Shown here in pieces: positions 5,346 to 6,700 of a DNA stretch of 6,700 bases. The translations under genes and the position numbers were made by a program. The notes below the pieces were generated by a model. It was not told the DNA's origin. It worked only from the letters and a program-made list of their open reading frames with translations, and ran no database searches. Position 1 is the stretch's first letter. Every line of letters starts with the position of its first letter. Origin of the DNA: Bacteroidota bacterium (GTDB lineage Bacteria > Bacteroidota > Bacteroidia > Flavobacteriales > Flavobacteriaceae); the NCBI GenBank assembly GCA_024278565.1, contig JAJRSY010000306.1, positions 1-6,700 on the forward strand, given 5' to 3'.

Positions 5346-6700
5346 TATTGTTTTTTTGCATTTTTATAAAATCCCTGAGAAGTTCAGCGCTTTCCTTAGC
5401 AGGCGTTTTTATTTCAAGAATGACTGCCTTTTCATGCGGCTTATAAAAAACCTTTAATTGTTTTTCCAGGGAGTTAAAATCATCGCAAAAATAATAAGGA
5501 ATTGCATAAGCTGTAGCAAGCGATTCAGCGCTCATCTCATGCCTCGTTTCAAAGAATTCTTCCAGTTCATCCAATTCAGACGGTCCGGGAATGATCCTGA
5601 AAATATTACCGCCCGAATTATTGATAACAATGATCCTCAAATTATTGGGAAGGTGTTTGTTCCACAGCGCATTGGAATCATAATAAAATCCCAGATCGCC
5701 TGTGACAATTGTCGTTATCTTGCCGTTGGCAAAAGCTGCGCCTGAAGCGGTGCTTATTGACCCTTCAATGCCACTGGTTCCGCGATTGCAGTTGACCAAA
5801 ATTTTTCTGTCCGGTTCAATTACGAAAAGGTTGGAATATCTAATGGGTGAACTGTTGGCAAAATGAAGATTAGAGTTGTCAGGAATGGATCCCATCAGTA
5901 TTTTAAACACCGCTAAATCGCAAAAGGGAACGGATTCCATCAGTTTGTCACGGCTATTCAATGATTGACGGTAGGCTTGACGCCAGAGGTTTTTAAACTC
6001 ATTTTTATTTTCTGTCTCCGCACATATTGTTTTCAGAAAATATTCGGGAGTAGTGGCGATCACTTTCGTTAAACTTTTGAAAGTGTCAATACATTCCCCG
6101 GCAGGGTCAATATGCCAATGTTCCTTTGGCCGGTAGGTTCGTAAAAACGCCTTTATTTTTTTGGAAACAAGTTCATCGCCAAAAGTTAGCAGGATATCGG
6201 GGGCATATACTTTTTCCTCGCCTGCGGGAATACAGTCAAGCGTAGGGTCTATACATTTAACGGCATTGTTTGAATTGACGTTGGAAGTTGTTTCGCTTAA
6301 AATCACGGTGGAGTTGTCGTTAGCCATTTTATCCAGCAAACGGTCAATGGTATCATTGGCGTCTTTTATTCCGGCAACAATCAGCTTTTTACCGCAACCT
6401 TTCCATTGTTTCAGGAGATCGGTGATTTCCGATTCAGGTAATGACCGCTCCGTTTTTGTTACCTCTATCAATTTTGGTTTTCCTGTTTCAGAGGCTGCCA
6501 GCTTATATAAAGGTTCCCTCAATGGAATGTTGATGTGAACCGGCCCGGGATTGTCTGCCATGGATATATTGACGGCTTCATTGACCATTCTCTGGCAAAA
6601 CCACCGGTCATCATCATCATCGGGTGAAGCGGGCAACTGAAAGCTCTTTTTGATGTAGTTGTTATAGATATTCTTTTGAGCGATTGTTTGCCCGTCTCGC
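5335..6700 (-). CDS. menD: SEPHCHC synthase (MenD), N-terminus beyond the window
   Basis: Thiamine-diphosphate enzyme that decarboxylates 2-oxoglutarate and adds the succinyl-semialdehyde unit to isochorismate, the first committed menaquinone step. The frame stays open to the right edge (RDGQTIAQKNIYNN precedes the TTG at 6634-6636, so that TTG is not the real start). About 454 residues are visible, against about 556 in E. coli; the missing hundred include the catalytic glutamate that activates ThDP. Visible parts are the end of the PYR domain with GPVHINIPLREPLY, a middle Rossmann-like domain (about 6480-5990), and the PP domain with CNRGTSGIEGS (about 5762-5794). The metal/ThDP motif GDLGFYYDSNALWN starts at 5700 and ends in INNSGGNIF, the GDx...NN pattern typical of MenD. 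A run of five Asp (6608-6622) lies in the QLPASPDDDDDRW loop. The stop overlaps the menB start by 11 nt. The operon promoter and any menF lie outside. Confidence 0.95.
   Translation of the reverse strand, partial: RDGQTIAQKNIYNNYIKKSFQLPASPDDDDDRWFCQRMVNEAVNISMADNPGPVHINIPLREPLYKLAASETGKPKLIEVTKTERSLPESEITDLLKQWKGCGKKLIVAGIKDANDTIDRLLDKMANDNSTVILSETTSNVNSNNAVKCIDPTLDCIPAGEEKVYAPDILLTFGDELVSKKIKAFLRTYRPKEHWHIDPAGECIDTFKSLTKVIATTPEYFLKTICAETENKNEFKNLWRQAYRQSLNSRDKLMESVPFCDLAVFKILMGSIPDNSNLHFANSSPIRYSNLFVIEPDRKILVNCNRGTSGIEGSISTASGAAFANGKITTIVTGDLGFYYDSNALWNKHLPNNLRIIVINNSGGNIFRIIPGPSELDELEEFFETRHEMSAESLATAYAIPYYFCDDFNSLEKQLKVFYKPHEKAVILEIKTPAKESAELLRDFIKMQKNNNGK

Noticed and set aside
6161..6538. 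Plus-strand open frame of 125 codons opposite menD
   Set aside because: It is antisense to the well-conserved MenD middle domain, Ser-rich as expected for a complementary-strand shadow, and has no supporting context.
6608..6622. Short GAT/GAC trinucleotide run encoding five Asp in MenD
   Set aside because: Only five units and in frame, in a loop before the conserved RW; it could be slippage-prone but gives no evidence of phase variation.
1..6700. A previously undescribed gene system (defence, biosynthetic or other)
   Set aside because: All large genes belong to the known menaquinone pathway, and the remaining small frames are too short or broken to support a system.

Overview
The window looks like Bacteroidetes (probably Bacteroidales or a relative) chromosomal DNA. 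The evidence is its moderately AT-rich composition, A-rich rather than Shine-Dalgarno-like leaders, protein sequences of Bacteroidetes style, and a compact menD-menB-menA-menC-menE order that I associate with that phylum. No exact species can be read from it.

From about 1227 to the right edge, everything is on the minus strand and forms one menaquinone (vitamin K2) operon. It starts beyond the right edge with menD, whose N-terminal part is missing, and runs leftwards through menB, menA, menC and menE. MenD makes SEPHCHC from isochorismate and 2-oxoglutarate. MenC dehydrates SHCHC to o-succinylbenzoate, MenE activates it to the CoA thioester, MenB cyclises it to DHNA-CoA, and MenA prenylates DHNA in the membrane. 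menD/menB overlap by 11 nt and menC/menE by 4 nt (ATGA), which suggests translational coupling. menH and the DHNA-CoA thioesterase are not visible; menF would be expected just outside the right edge.

The 174-nt gap between menB and menA contains a palindromic element of about 130 bp with nested inverted repeats, which the operon transcript must cross.

From 487 to 1226 there is no intact gene. Instead there are two unrelated non-autonomous-transposon-like elements with terminal inverted repeats (638-769 and 995-1155), a short orphan reading frame (834-980) that looks like the 3' end of a decayed gene, and a good intrinsic terminator (781-812) that could end both that remnant and men-operon readthrough.

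At the left end is a small minus-strand gene of unknown function with a helix-turn-helix-like segment (169-486, TTG start). It is followed by an out-of-frame coding-like stretch (42-182) and a small hairpin.

No new enzymatic or defence system was found. The interesting part is the density of small palindromic mobile-type elements around and inside an otherwise standard biosynthetic operon.
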